Shown: positions 10,224 through 22,310 of the stretch, one piece after another
Numbering within the stretch: position 1 is the stretch's first letter
Layout: each line of letters opens with the position of its first letter
Source: Charina bottae
Taxonomy: Eukaryota > Chordata > Lepidosauria > Squamata > Charinaidae
DNA: 64,000 nt
Reading direction: 5' to 3'
Assembly: GCA_023362775.1 (NCBI GenBank)
Contig: JALMGJ010000025.1
Location: forward strand, 7,222,001 to 7,286,000
Program-made: the position numbers and the translations under genes
The notes under the pieces: model-generated
The model's database searches: none
What the model saw: the letters and a program-made list of their open reading frames with translations, nothing else
What the model was told of the DNA's origin: nothing

Positions 10224-11329
10224 CCATAACCAGTTGCTGTTGTAACCTGCTATGCTTACTTCAGTAATATCATAATCAGTGAAATTAAAGAAAGCCTCTT
10301 TCTTTAAGATGACAGCATGGGGCACCAGGAATGGAAGGCACAAGATTCTGGAAAATATTGAGGAAGAAATTCAATTAAAGTTAAAGCTGATGAACTTTCC
10401 ATTAGAACTTAGTCTCATAAGTAATGTGGCTGAAATATCAAAGCAAAATGTGGATACTGACTGGGAAAAAAGTATACTATACTAAGTTCCTTTTGTTTCC
10501 AAATTATTTCCTTCCCAGGTACAAACATTACAAGCTACTGTATACTTGCTGCAACTCCTTTGTGACACCTGCCACTCAACGTAGGTAACATAAGCACTGT
10601 TGCCATCTGAAGCACAAAAACTAAAGGCACTGCTTGAAAACATACTTGAATTTCAAAAAACATATGCACCACCCGGTGGCTGCATTTAAAATAGTTCCCC
10701 TTTAATGGGCAACATCTAGAAATACACTGATATCTCTTGATTTTCAAATGCCTATTTTTTTCCATTCATGTTCCTGGAAACCTAGTGCCACCACCATGCA
10801 CCAATGCATTATTGCCTTAGCTTTTCCTCCCTATCCTTCTTGCATGCTAAAAATGAAAGCAGTCTAGGAATTAGCACACTCAGATATATGGTAAGGCTGC
10901 ATTCAACCTAATATACAAAGTTAGGCAGGCAAAGTTACTCAAGCAACATACAGCCTCTTTCGTTTGATTGTCTCTTTTGTTCTCTGACCAATTTCCACAG
11001 TAGAAAAAACTGTCTTTGGGAGCATTTTGTACCCTTGAAGAGGTTAGGAGGTGTTCCCCCTTGATTCACATAATACCTTTCAGACTAAGCAGGATGCTTA
11101 TCTGCTTGTACATATGTATAGTTAACTTTTGTGGAGTCAAGGACCCTGATTAATTGCTAGAGACAGTGTCATGGGTACCAAACAACTGAGCACAGCTTAG
11201 TCGTCACTCATTTCACCTCTAATAAACATAACCAAGCTGAAGCTATGCCTTCAGGATCCCAAGTGAGTTGGGGTTTCAAACAACTTAGGATCCTGAATCA
11301 GTCTCAAAAGCACAGGAACAGTCAGTGGA
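10224..11329. other. No recognised feature
   Basis: AT-rich. The 68-codon open frame at 10279-10485 shows no recognisable domain and is probably chance. Confidence 0.45.
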
Positions 11330-11660
11330 CTGCCTTTTATAATGCTGACAAAATACAGCTTTGGCTAAGTTCTGCCAGTTAAAATTCTGACAACTATATT
11401 CTGTGCGAACCTTTCAAGTCATCTTCAAAGACAAACTCCCACATAGCGCATTAACATAATTCAAATGAGAAATTACCAGTGCACGGAAATTCCTGACTAT
11501 GCTGCCCCTACCTAAGAGAAACCATAATTGATGGTTTAATTGATGAAGAAGCCCAAGTTGATAACAGGCATTCCATATCACTGAGACTTCTGTACTTCTA
11601 ATAAAGGTGGACCCAAAATAACTTGTGAATGAGTCTCCTTGGGATGGAGAACCAACTGAA
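11330..11660 (-). mobile_element. Decayed L2-like LINE relic
   Basis: On the plus strand, ctcccacatagcgcattaac, acccttgaag-like blocks and cctacctaagagaaacc fall in the same order and spacing as the complement of the L2 coding region at 6600-6860, with many substitutions. No open frame survives. It is probably an old member of the same clade; an alignment is needed to define its limits. Confidence 0.45.
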
Positions 11661-12014
11661 TGCTGTCTCAGTTACAGTTCATTTATAACCTTCCTTTCCA
11701 CTGCACGTGTCACAGTAACTCAGTTCTGATGAGCAATCTGGATTACACTCTGCAAATAGATCATTGGTAGGAGTTGCCCATAGAGTTAAATAAAATTGTC
11801 CCTAGTGTTTGCACCAGAAGTCAAATCTACTCCCTCCTTTGGAAGAATCCTTGTTTTTATGTAGAACATAAAGTCAGTAAAGGTTAATTGGAAGCATTAC
11901 ACTGAGAAGCTTCCTTAATTAAGGCATGATTCTCTTTGCAATTGAATATTGGGGAAGAAGAGCTGGATGTTTGGGGTTGTGTATGTGTGTGGGGGGGAGT
12001 ATTTAAGGATGCTT
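11661..12014. other. No recognised feature
   Basis: No gene or clear repeat; a G-rich run lies at about 11990-12000. Confidence 0.5.
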
Positions 12015-12028
12015 AGATGTTATACCAT

Positions 12029-12504
12029 CACACTGACAACAAAAGTCCGCATAGTTAAAGCAATGGTATTCCCTGTAGTAACCTATGGCTGTGAGAGCTG
12101 GACCATAAGGAAGGCTGAGCGAAGGAAGATAGATGCTTTTGAACTGTGGTGTTGGAGGAAAATTCTGAGAGTGCCTTGGACTGCAAGAAGATCAAACCAG
12201 TCCATACTCCAGGAAATCAAGCCAGACTGCTCACTTGAGGGAATGATATTAAAGGCAAAACTGAAGTACTTTGGCCACATAATGCGAAGACAGGATACCC
12301 TGGAGAAGATGCTGATGTTAGGGAAAGTGGAAGGCAAAAGGAAGAGAGGCCGACCAAGGGCAAGATGGATGGATGATATTCTGGAGGTGATGGACTCGAC
12401 CGTGGGGGAGCTGGGGATGGCGACGACTGACAGGAAGCTCTGGCGTGGGCTGGTCCATGAAGTCACGAAGAGTCGGAAGCGACTGAACGAATAAACAACA
12501 ACAA
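12029..12504 (+). mobile_element. RTE-BovB LINE 3' end, 476 bp
   Basis: A 5'-truncated BovB insertion with a perfect 14-bp target-site duplication, agatgttataccat, at 12015-12028 and 12505-12518. The coding part (VFPVVTYGCESWTIRKAE, FELWCWRKILRVPWTARR, LKYFGHIMRRQDTLEKMLM) is open to the natural stop at about 12492 and is followed by the AAC-rich tail. It closely matches the minus-strand BovB copies at 27654 and 58293. Confidence 0.92.
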
Positions 12505-12518
12505 AGATGTTATACCAT

Positions 12519-13229
12519 GGAAAAATCTGCATAAGGAAAATAGGTCATCAGATATCTTAAGTATACTGTGTGCACACCATAAAAAGGTTCTGAACCAGAA
12601 AAAAAATGAAACTGTCCAATGTTCTAAAATCTCCCAAACTGACATGCAGCTTGAATATGAGCAAGTATAACATGATTTATTTTCAAAGCTAACGCACAAA
12701 GTTCTGGATGTAATTCTGTTAAGCAGTTTTGCATTTTGCCGCTAGGAATTTTTTCTCTCTCTGTTAAGCTTTAATATCCTTTCAAATGTATTAATGTACC
12801 CCTGGAACAGATACTTTAGAGACTCCTGCATGCTTTGAATATTTCCAGGATAAAAACAGCTTTCGATACTTAGTCAAGCTTTATGTACCACCTTGCTGGC
12901 ACTAAACCTTGTAAACATGGAAGGAAATGGCTCTTTGCTTGAGAAAAATATCCAGAGAGAAAAATCTTTCCTTTCTCCCAGCTGTCCTGTGTGATATGTA
13001 GAATAATGAAGGCTCACTTCCACATAAACTTACCCAGCAGTGATTCCCTTGAAATCAAAGGCACATTTATGAATAAATATGGCTAGCACTGACTTACCAA
13101 TGGGAAATAGAAGCAGTACCAGAGATGTTAAGTTGAAATGGTATTGATGAATATAGGGGAAAAAAATACCAAAATGTAATTTATTTCGGTATGCAGATGT
13201 ACTTATCAAATGGTTGCCAGTCTCATCTA
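12519..13229. other. No recognised feature
   Basis: AT-rich sequence with no gene or clear repeat. Confidence 0.5.
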
Positions 13230-13320
13230 GTGCAGTGGTGTGCTGCTAAACTACAACTCCCAGTAACCCCAGCCTGCATGATGAGAGATGCTGGGAGTTG
13301 TTCTTGAATAAGATCTGGGT
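13230..13320. mobile_element. hAT-like foldback relic
   Basis: Contains actacaactcccagtaacc and, inverted, gatgctgggagttgttc. This arrangement is typical of reptile foldback non-autonomous DNA elements and resembles the core of the clearer copy at 33505-33618. The ends are not defined. Confidence 0.4.
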
Positions 13321-14204
13321 GTCTCATCTTTCATCTACATCTCTGTTTTTCCAAATCTAGGAGCAGGAAAGAGGAATCAAGAATGAATTCTATAATCTAT
13401 TCTAGGCATTGCCCCAACTTTCTAAAAGGATGTCAAAAGCTTTTCAGACAGCTGGTTAGAAACTGTTCAAGAATTCCCTGGGCTATGTAGGGTGACAGTT
13501 TCACATGATCAGGAACGGAAGTAGGCAACCTAAATAGCTTGTCCTAATCCAAAACATCTGGAATGCACCAAATTGCTTACTAATATTCTACTTCTGAGAA
13601 AGAACCAAATGGATTTTTCTGTATTGTTTCACATGCCAAAGTCTGTAGTAGAAACATTCACCCTTTTGCTTTGTCACAAAGATTTATTTCCTTCCTTCCT
13701 TCACCTCATGCAATATGGCAGGAGTTACATTTATTCCAAAATACTTCTATTCCTGCCAACTCTCAAGGTTCAAGCAGAGAAGCCAGATGGGGTAATATTT
13801 GAGAGAATTGTCAGTATCATCTTGCAAAGTAATGAGAACACAGAGAAGCAAAGCCATGGTAATATTCTTTGAAAAACATTTCAATATAGAGATTGAAGGC
13901 CAGTGGCCAATTTATCATAAGTGGGATAGAGGATAACATTTTCTATGCTACTTGGTTATGCAGGCTGCCATGGTAGCTAGGGTAAGAGAGCAATATAACT
14001 CATTTCACAACTAGCTCAACTTAACAAGTACTTACATGCATTCCTTGGTGGGCTATATTCTCCTAATCTTCAATTTGTTTTATGTATTTTCTCAGCATCT
14101 TTGCACCTTTGGACAGCAAAGCAATTTCAGTAACTACCCTTCAGAATTTAACTGAATCAAATCTAATACATTTAATATGATTTTATATATACAGCAGGCA
14201 ATGT
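13321..14204. other. No recognised feature
   Basis: The 99-codon open frame at 13573-13872 has no recognisable domain, splice context or homolog I know, and I treat it as chance. Confidence 0.45.
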
Positions 14205-14420
14205 CTCGTGTGTGTGCCTTCAAGTCAGGTCTGACTTCTGGCGACTACATGAACAGCACTTTTCTTGGCAACATTTTTCAGAAATGGCTTGCCACTACCA
14301 CCTTCTTGGGCTGAGAGAGAGTGACAGTCCAAAGGTACCCAGCTGGCTTTGAGCCTAAGGCAGACCTAGAACTCACAGTCTCCCAGTTTCTAGTCCAGTG
14401 CCATTAACCAAAGTGACTTA
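14205..14420 (-). mobile_element. SINE family B/Sauria-like, diverged
   Basis: On the minus strand it contains a damaged tRNA-like head (ctagaaactgggagactgtg), the block gagcctaaggc in complement, the ctctctctcagcc body block, and a 3' part with a gccttcaagtcaggtctgac-type segment. The order matches the other SINEs in the window, but divergence is higher. Confidence 0.7.
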
Positions 14421-14499
14421 ATTAATTGCAAAATGCAGTTTCCATGCATCATTAGATTTATTTTATTTTATTATATTTTGATGCATCATTAGTTTTCTA

Positions 14500-14960
14500 A
14501 AGTTGCAATCCTATAGGCATTCACCTCATAATAAAATAAGAATAGTCCTGTTGGATCAGGCCAAGACTCATCCTTGTTCAGTATTTTTTTTTTTACTACA
14601 GTGGTTAATCAGATATCTCTGGGGTACTCGCAAGCAGGAGATGAATACCTCTTTCCTGCAATGGTTTCCATACAACTTGGATTTGGAAGCATGCTGCTTC
14701 CAAACTAGAGATAACAGGCTTTCAAGAATTATAGCAATTGCTAAACCTGTCCATCATGAATTGCTCTGATCCTCTGTTAAAGCTATCCTTTAACCCTACT
14801 ATCTTTGTCTGAATGAAATCTGGATGACTCCTGGTCCTAGTGCTTCCTTTGAGAAAAGGAGCATGTATTCACTTCAGTCATGTCCCCTTCAGTTATACTT
14901 TTTTCTAAGCTAAAAAGTCCCAATAGTCTAGATTTTTCTCACTTCTAAAGTCTCTTATAA
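14500..14960 (-). mobile_element. CR1-type LINE 3' non-coding relic
   Basis: The plus strand carries tcctgttggatcaggccaag and, farther right, ttttctaagctaaaaagtcc. These are spaced like a common reptilian repeat that I associate with CR1 3' sequence read in reverse. No open frame remains. The family call is from memory and needs a repeat-library search. Confidence 0.45.
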
Positions 14961-16070
14961 TAACAAGAATTTGCAGTTATATCTTAAGTAACAACTCAGG
15001 AAAATTCAACAAAATTCAAGAATGAATTTTGTAATAATTGTAATCTTAAATCTGCCTAGTTTATAGCTGATCCTTGATCTTAGATAACTTATCTCAGGAA
15101 TTAGATATTTTAATGATCAGGCTATTTGGTTCTCTATCAATCAGTTTGCTCTTTGAACACACACACACAAAACATAAATAAGGTGTTATATTTATGTTAT
15201 ATTTTTATGTTATATTTGTGTTTGTGTGTGTGTGTTTGTACAGCAAACTGGGCAAATTTTATATGTTGTACCCACTTGAGTCAATGTGAATTAAATTTGG
15301 AACATGTGTCTAATTACATTCAGTCCATAATTATATTCTCCCCATCACAGTTTGGAAACTCACTATGGTAGATTCCAATTCTTTCTCCCATTCTTGCATC
15401 AAACCATTAAATATTATTCTTATTTAAGTAGGTGGTCTTATTCCAGCATCAACTTTTTAGCCAATAGCTAAGCTTAACCAATATCATGATCTTTACTAAC
15501 AGTTATATGTAACTCACGACCACCGCATTTGGTGGTGCTGATATACAGAGTGCTACGGACTGATGCTGAAGAAGCAGCTCTAACTAAACAAGAAGTATAA
15601 TTCTAGTTAAATAGGAAATAAAATAAGAAATAAAAACTAATGCATTCTGTTCTGCATTTTATCTCTCTGTGCATACATGCATTTCATTACAGAAATACAG
15701 AAGTGGCATTATTGGAAAATTTATGATCTCACAAACAATAGAAAATTAGCAGAAAGACATACAACAAAATAAAACTATTAGGCACTATAAATTAGCAGAT
15801 TAACTATAATTAGAGCGGTAAAACTCATAGCTTATAAGGTTTAATATTATTTAGGACATGTTTTACATCTGCGCTTTAAAACCTGAAAGTGACAAATATT
15901 CACTTCAACCTTAACTATAATCAAGAGAATTGTTCATACAACTCTAATGTATACACATTCACACAGTCTATCTTTCTGCTAAAAGCTCTTCAGCCAATCA
16001 TAATCTTTTCAGCCATGGCTAATCTTTTCTTCCATTGTGAGCCATCCCTTGACTAATATATACATGTCTC
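14961..16070. other. No recognised feature
   Basis: AT-rich; short CA and TG runs at about 15158 and 15217. No gene recognised. Confidence 0.5.
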
Positions 16071-16081
16071 TAATCTTAGAA

Positions 16082-16415
16082 AGGGGTGTGTGGTGGCTCA
16101 GCGGGTAAGACGCCAGGCTTGTCGATCGGAAGATTGCAAGTTCGGAGGTTCGAATCCCTAGCCCCGCGTGACAGAGTGAGCTCCTGCACTAGCCCCAGCT
16201 CTTGCCAACCTAGCAATTCGAAAGCATGCAAATGCAAGTAGATTAATAGGTACCACTTCGGTGGGATGGTAACAGCGTTCCGCGTGTGTCATGCCGGCCA
16301 CATGACCGTGGAAGCGTCTTCGGACAACGCTGGCTCTTCGGCTAACAAACGGAGATGAGCACCGGCCCCTAGAGTCAGACACGACTGCACAAATGTGCGG
16401 GGGGAACCTTTACCT
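16082..16415 (+). mobile_element. tRNA-derived SINE, family A
   Basis: A full-length copy with box A tggctcagcgg at 16094-16104 and box B ggttcgaatcc at 16147-16157. The body contains caattcgaaagcatgcaaat and gaccgtggaagcgtcttcgg, and the 3' part reads agagtcagacacgactgcac, then a G-run and aacctttacctt. An 11-bp target-site duplication, taatcttagaa, lies at 16071-16081 and 16416-16426. It is highly similar to the copies at 4047, 32564 and 55704. Confidence 0.9.
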
Positions 16416-16429
16416 TAATCTTAGAACAT

Positions 16430-16622
16430 TATTTATTTTTTCAGATTTATATCCTGCCTATTGTTCAGTAGCTCAAGGCAGCTTATGTAGTGCTTTTTCC
16501 TGTGAAGAACAACAACCCTGTGAAGCTGGGCTGAGGGAGAGTGACTAAAAGTCACCCAATGGGCTCCCATGGATGAGGGTCTCCCTGCTCCTACAACTTA
16601 GCCACTATACCACTTTGGCTCT
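16430..16622 (-). mobile_element. Sauria-type SINE, diverged
   Basis: On the minus strand the head complement (agccaaagtggtatagtggc) is at the right. The ttgggtgacttttagtcactc-like block and the pyrimidine-rich body follow, with a T/A-rich 3' end at the left (atatcctgcctattgttcag). It lies directly beside the family A SINE. Confidence 0.65.
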
Positions 16623-19600
16623 TTCTAGTTATTGCTAATATTCATCTTAAGTATTCGGATTACCGTTTTAGCTAATTCTTTTCTACCTTATCCATGTGAG
16701 ATAAGGAGATCCTCTGATCCCAATTCTCCTTAAACAAACCCATTATTTATATCAAAGTTTTTCATCTTCACTTGAAGTAATACCCAACCCTTTGGGGTAC
16801 ATTCATCTTCGATGAGATGGTGATACACACATATCCTCTGCGAGAGCAAACATTCTCTTTTTGCAAATCGGTCCATAATCCAAAAAGCAAATGCTGATCT
16901 TCCCACTTACACTAATACTGTGTGGGTCAAAAATTCTGCCATTTAAATCATGTTTATAATACAGGACTGGGTGTGTGCATGTGAGTGTTGTGCATGTATA
17001 CACTATAGAAAAAAGTACATGTATACACTATGAATTGTGCATGTATACAGTATAGAAAATATACACTATAGAAAAAAAATACTTTTTCTCAAGTAATGTT
17101 AGCTGTCGTATTTTCTTCTCTTAAAAAAAGAGTTGTCAGTGCAAGGATTTTATGCCTCTCTAAATTAGCCTATGGTGATTACCCTTATTGCGCAATTCAC
17201 TACTATTTTATTAAAATAAGATTAAAGATAATACTTCATTGATAGAACTAACAGCAGCATTAACCTCTATTTACTCTGACATACTAAAGCTTTAATAAAA
17301 CACAGGCAAGTTTCATTGCAAGACTAATTATTCTAGCATAAAATTTAAATAGACTTTAATTCCTTATTCTTCATGTTTTAATGCCTTAAAGATTAGCCAT
17401 TAACATATTTTCCTCTCTTCTTTCTACACATATGTAAAAATATCTCAACACAGTCACATTGCTTGCTCTTTAAATATTCTATAATTTGTTTCCAAGTTTC
17501 AAAACTAGATAGCATACAAACATAAGCAAAACAAAACAAAACAAAATATACACATTGTGATTGTGAGATTTTTTTCTCTTTTGTCAGCTGCTGTATCCAA
17601 TCCCTTGCTCCCAAATCATGTCCACATTTTTTGACTCCCAGATTACAAAGGATTTTTGTTTGTTTTATATCCTTTGGCCTTATTACATCAGACAAGCATC
17701 AGAGAGAGAGAAAGAGTATACATAGGGCTGAAAAATCATACAGCTGCACTTTGCTATGGAGTCTTCTGTATCCGCCTGTGTTTTGTTGTTCATGTAATAC
17801 TTTTCAATAAACAAAGATGTCAATCAACTTTCTGTGCAGCACATCACATTTCAGATTTAAACCACTTCAGACATAGAGCTGCCCCAAGCTCATACATTTA
17901 ACAGATAAAAATTCAGCTTTCTGTCAAGGCAGAATGCAGTATTGATTGTAGACCATAGTTAGGCAAGTATATCTGTTGGAGCTGTATTATCTTCAAACTC
18001 ATATATTGTCCACTGCACAGGTGTGATAAAAAGTGTATTTTGTTTTCAGTGTAAATTCTCTCTCTCTCTTTGCAATCTATTCATATCACTAACTGACCAA
18101 TGATTTCCAAAAGTGTCTTACTATCTATTCAGCCAAGAATGATGAAAGGTGAGGAATTGGGAAGATAACATTGGTAAATGATCAACAAATATTTGGTTTG
18201 AATCTAGTGCATCATATATTATCATAATTATTCAAGCATGATTCATAAAAAAAAAGCATGCCATTCTGAATTGTTTAATGACCCAAGAGTAAAACATTCC
18301 ACACAAACAATATCTAAGAAGAAATATATTTGCTGGGTAGTTAGAAATAAAGTACTATGAGACTATAGACCTGTTTTGTGTAAATGTTATAATTCCACAT
18401 TTGGAAGGGTGGAAAAGACCTTTTCTTTTCTCCTGGAACACATCCCACTGAACGATTACCCAGTTTAGCTTACTATATCCACACATCCACCTGCACCTCT
18501 CTTGGGATTGCCAAAGGTTAGATTCTATGTCACTTCCAAGCTACTAGGAGATTGGCATACAATCCAAGTAAATCTCCAACTAATTACATTTGAATTTTAG
18601 GTGTCACATCTGGTTTTGACCTCTGAAGTTTGACAGGAAAAGTTTGACAGGCCTTAAAGTGACTCCTGACTTCAAAACACCTGTTTTAAGAAAGAAACTG
18701 GGCATAGCATAGCCTCTGTGAAGTCCAAATACAAATAATTTCTGCCTGCACTTGTTCCCTGTTTCCCTCATCATATTGAAAAAAGTGTGGGAATGGAATT
18801 AGATACTAGGAGAGGATATATTATTTAGTTATTATCCTTCCTTCCTCACGTGAGTGAGATTAGCAGAGTACCATCCTCAGCAGCATAAACTTGGAAGTTT
18901 AAGACAAGGTTGGTTTAACCTTCTAGAAAACAATAATCCGGGATGCTTTGAAGCAAACTAGATTTTCCTGGTATTACCCCTTTTATCCCTCTTAAAATAA
19001 CAATCACACAGTTTTGTGAAGAAATAAAACTAATGTTTACTCACATAATCTAGGTCTCAAAACAGCAGTTGCAGTAGTAAAGTCAAGGCAGGTTTAAAGT
19101 ACTAACTAAGTTACAAAAATAGAAGATCTAGGCTTAAAATTGGTGTCTGAGCTGGAGAGCTCAGACATACACGTGCTTTCAGATCAGATGCATGGTGAAG
19201 AAGAGGAAGTGATCTCACAGAGTTCTCTCTATAGGAAATTACTCAGGAAAGCTCTGTGAGCCTCCGCCCCCTTTCATGTGCCTATCTAGCAAGACATGAA
19301 TTGTTGGTTTGACTGCAATAATATCCCACAAAAAGCAACTTTGAGACAGTGTGATCTTATACGAGAATTGCTGTCCAGCAGATACTGCTTTTATTAACTT
19401 TTTATGGGCTCATGTTTTCTCTTAAGACAGAGAGACCTTAGGAGTTACAGTTAATAAAGCAGTTTTGCCTTTCCCTCTCCCTGATTTCTGTCTTTGTGTC
19501 TGAACTGAGACATGTCCTCCTCCTTCACCAAGAAATAATTTCTCAGAAGGAAGCTTCCTTTCATTTTCCTAGTCTTGGTCCAAGGTTGCATATGTTCCAC

Positions 19601-20221
19601 ATGTACAGTACATACAGTATGCAGCCTTAGATATGTTCCACTTGTACCAAGAATACAGCATATCTGGAAGACATCAGTTTGGGGAAAGATGTTGTCAGAT
19701 TTTCTAACGACTTGGATACTTTATGAACTATGTCTGATATTTGCTATTTTTCTTACTTCCTAAGCTTCAGGGACTGCTCCTGTTTCAGCAGCTCACTCGC
19801 ATCATTAACTGAGGAACCCACTAGTGCCAACTTTATGGCCACATACAGTATAAGGTCAGTCTATGCAGCAAATGGGGATGTGGTCTTACTTAGTGTCCAA
19901 ATTAAGTTGGAGCATGCAAAAAGTTATTTGTATTTGTGTTATCTCCTAGCAAATCTAAGAAGGATTTCACTGGGACAGAGGAAAGAACAATTGATTTAAA
20001 ATTTAAAGAACTAAAGAACTGATCATATATACATATTTTCCATCCATATCAACAAGCAGAATGTGCATTTTGCATTTTCTGAACTATTTTCTTGAGCACT
20101 ATATTACCTGATTATTCAAGTTACAATTATGAAACTTTAAAAATCAGATCATAGGAGATTAAAAAAAAATTGTATTTCCAGAAAATGCACACCAGAAAAA
20201 ATAGTTTGTTCTTTCTATACA
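16623..20221. other. No recognised gene; possible undefined LTR-like stretch
   Basis: About 3.6 kb of mostly AT-rich DNA. The stretch 18960-19330 has an LTR-like look on the minus strand (starting TGTGGGATAT), but I could not define an end or a target-site duplication. A short AAAAC run lies at 17527-17548. The open frames at 17393-17695 and 19730-19999 show no recognisable domain. Confidence 0.4.
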
Positions 20222-20290
20222 GTATTTTTATTTTTATTTATTTATTTATTATTTTTATTTTATTTATTTTCTGTCCCGCCTGTGATGAAC
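20222..20290. repeat. Low-complexity ATTT tract, possible SINE or LINE tail
   Basis: An irregular (ATTT)n run ends in tctgtcccgcct, which resembles the reverse complement of the aggcgggatagaaaataaa tail of the dimeric SINE. Confidence 0.4.
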
Positions 20291-20960
20291 AGGTGTTCGG
20301 TTTCATCATTCTGAGGACCTTCTCCACTTCCTCAGGAGTCAAACTCATCTCAACTAGTTTTGTTTTAAAAAGTTTAATTTGGAATGTTGATTCATTTAGA
20401 TGTTCTGGATTATTTAAGAAACAATTATGAAAATTCATTATGTAGTTAGGCCAGGATTTGGGTCCCTAAGAAAAACAAATGACTGCAGCTTCTTTAGATG
20501 CGTAAAACTGAGCCTCCTTCCACCTCCTCACTGCTCAACTAGGCTGGTACTTATAATGGAAAAGAGCATCTTTTGTGCTTTACAGAAAGCCTATTATTAG
20601 TTAGTTAACTTTATTACCATCAGTGACCAGCATTTTGTGCAATTATTATGAGATGTTACTAAGTACAGATTCAAAAGCACAGACACTTTCTAAAATCAAT
20701 AGAAATGAATAAGATAATTCACTCTAACACTATAAATAGAGGTAATAAGATACTAAGAAATCTAAATATTAAAACTAATTAACAGGATTATAAAACTGCT
20801 TTGTGAATGCTTGAATATTAAATACTAGGCTGCTGAGCAAATGTGTGTGTGTGTATTATTAGAGTCAGTAACTGATAAAGTACAACAGAGACCTAAAACA
20901 AAGGACAACAAAAATGATATTTTAAAAAGAAGAAAAAAAGACTTGCATCTTAGTAGGATA
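20291..20960. other. No recognised feature
   Basis: AT-rich; nothing recognised. Confidence 0.5.
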
Positions 20961-20961
20961 G

Positions 20962-21165
20962 GAGCCAGTTTGGTGTAGTGGTTAAGGCACCAGCTAGAAA
21001 CTGGGAGGCCATGAGTTCTAGTCCCGCCTTAGGCACAAAGCCAGCTAGGTGACCTTGGGCCAGTCCCTCTCGCTCAGCCCTAGGAAGGAGGCAATGGCAA
21101 ACCACTTCTGAAAAACCTTGCCAAGAAAACTGCAGGGACAACTCAAAGGCACAAAAAACAAAAAA
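20962..21165 (+). mobile_element. SINE family B (Sauria-like)
   Basis: Begins gagccagtttggtgtagtgg and carries gagttctagtcccgcc, gaccttgggccagtccctct and cctaggaaggaggcaatggc, then gccaagaaaactgcaggg. The BovB-like terminal part is replaced by A-rich sequence from about 21140. Confidence 0.85.
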
Positions 21166-21904
21166 AGAGTAAGAAACTAAAAGTTAAGGGAGTAATTTCT
21201 TGTGTAAAGCAATGGTGACTGAAAGAAATGTTGCCACTCTCCAAGAGACGTTAGGGTTCCTGTCCAACAGTAGGAAGCAAATGAAGTCATCCTCAGAGCT
21301 AGTGGGACTACTGTTAGTAAGTGGAGTTACAAGGATAGGGCACAAGTTGCTATAGAGCAACTTATACATCTAAGAAATATGTGGGTTAGAATTTCTAGTT
21401 CCTCCAAGTCAGGGTTGCTCTGCAAAAGAAGTATTATTATACTTTCCCTCCAAAATTGTAGAAGGCAAGACACTAAGGGAGGCTAAGGAAAAGCTCTGAA
21501 ATGCATCAGGCTGGTAATGTTGAATAAGTAGAAAGGCTTCCTATCTATACGTTGCCATGTCAGTATGCTAATTCACCCTGCTCAACCTGGAGGGCTACAT
21601 CAAGCACCTCCTGGCAGATAGTGGTTCTAGCTCTTGGTCAGCCCACAGCTAGGAGGGCTGTACTTGAGGAGACAGACTAGCGTCTGCATTCTCACTTGCC
21701 AAGAATGTGAAAATTTATTGAGAAGGATCATGGCAACCAGGGAGTTGCTGAAAAGGGGAGCTTAAGCAAGAAATAAATCCAGCATCTGTGAGCCCTGGAT
21801 TCCAGAGGCATCCTCCCAGATCTAAATGAGATGCTGCATTTGAGACACAGCAAGGTACTCAGAATAACGCTTTTAGGAATCTGGATTAGATGATATCTAA
21901 GGGC
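21166..21904. other. No recognised feature
   Basis: No gene recognised. It may include more of the LINE relic that begins at about 21905, but I could not follow the protein further. Confidence 0.4.
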
Positions 21905-22310
21905 TTTAGGTTATTATATACCCATACCTGGGAGTCATATAACATCTGGAAAATAAATTTAGGTTAAAGCATTTTATGGCTGCAGGTTTCTTCTTGTCTC
22001 CTTTGGTATGAAAAAATCTCAATATGATCTTAGCCTGTTGTTAGCCTTATTGGAAATAGATTTAATTTGTTTATACCAGATATCCAAGGATTGAAATACT
22101 ATGCCAATATATTTGAACAATGAGATTTGGTCTATGAGATAATTGTTCATCTGCCATCTCAATCCCTTTGAGAGGACCATAATTTTGGATTTGGAAAAGT
22201 TTATTGTAAGCCTTCCTTCCCTACATTAATCTGCTAGGGTCTATAGACTTCTTCTGAGGCCATCTTGAATTAGAGAAATGATGGCTGCACCATCAGCCTA
22301 GAAAGAAAAA
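21905..22310 (-). pseudogene. Decayed Vingi-like LINE reverse-transcriptase relic
   Basis: Read on the minus strand across several frames, this gives FSKSKIMVLSKG, LFKYIGIVFQSLDIW and HTKGDKKKPAAIK. These align with the order and spacing of FDKSKILVFAKR, IFKYLGVVFHSKGIW and YTGGGQLAPAALK in the LINE at 1092-2496. It contains several stops and frameshifts and is older than that copy. Confidence 0.6.

Noticed and set aside
10279..10485. 68-codon open frame as a small gene
   Set aside because: No domain, splice context or recognisable homolog; composition is like the surrounding DNA.
13573..13872. 99-codon open frame as a gene
   Set aside because: No recognisable domain; a frame of this length is expected by chance in 64 kb.
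16082..16165. Functional tRNA gene
   Set aside because: The A and B boxes belong to a SINE head: the SINE body and tail follow, and no acceptor stem or anticodon loop of a normal tRNA can be closed.
18960..19330. LTR-like stretch on the minus strand
   Set aside because: It starts with TGTGGG and has an LTR-like look, but I found no matching end or flanking duplication.
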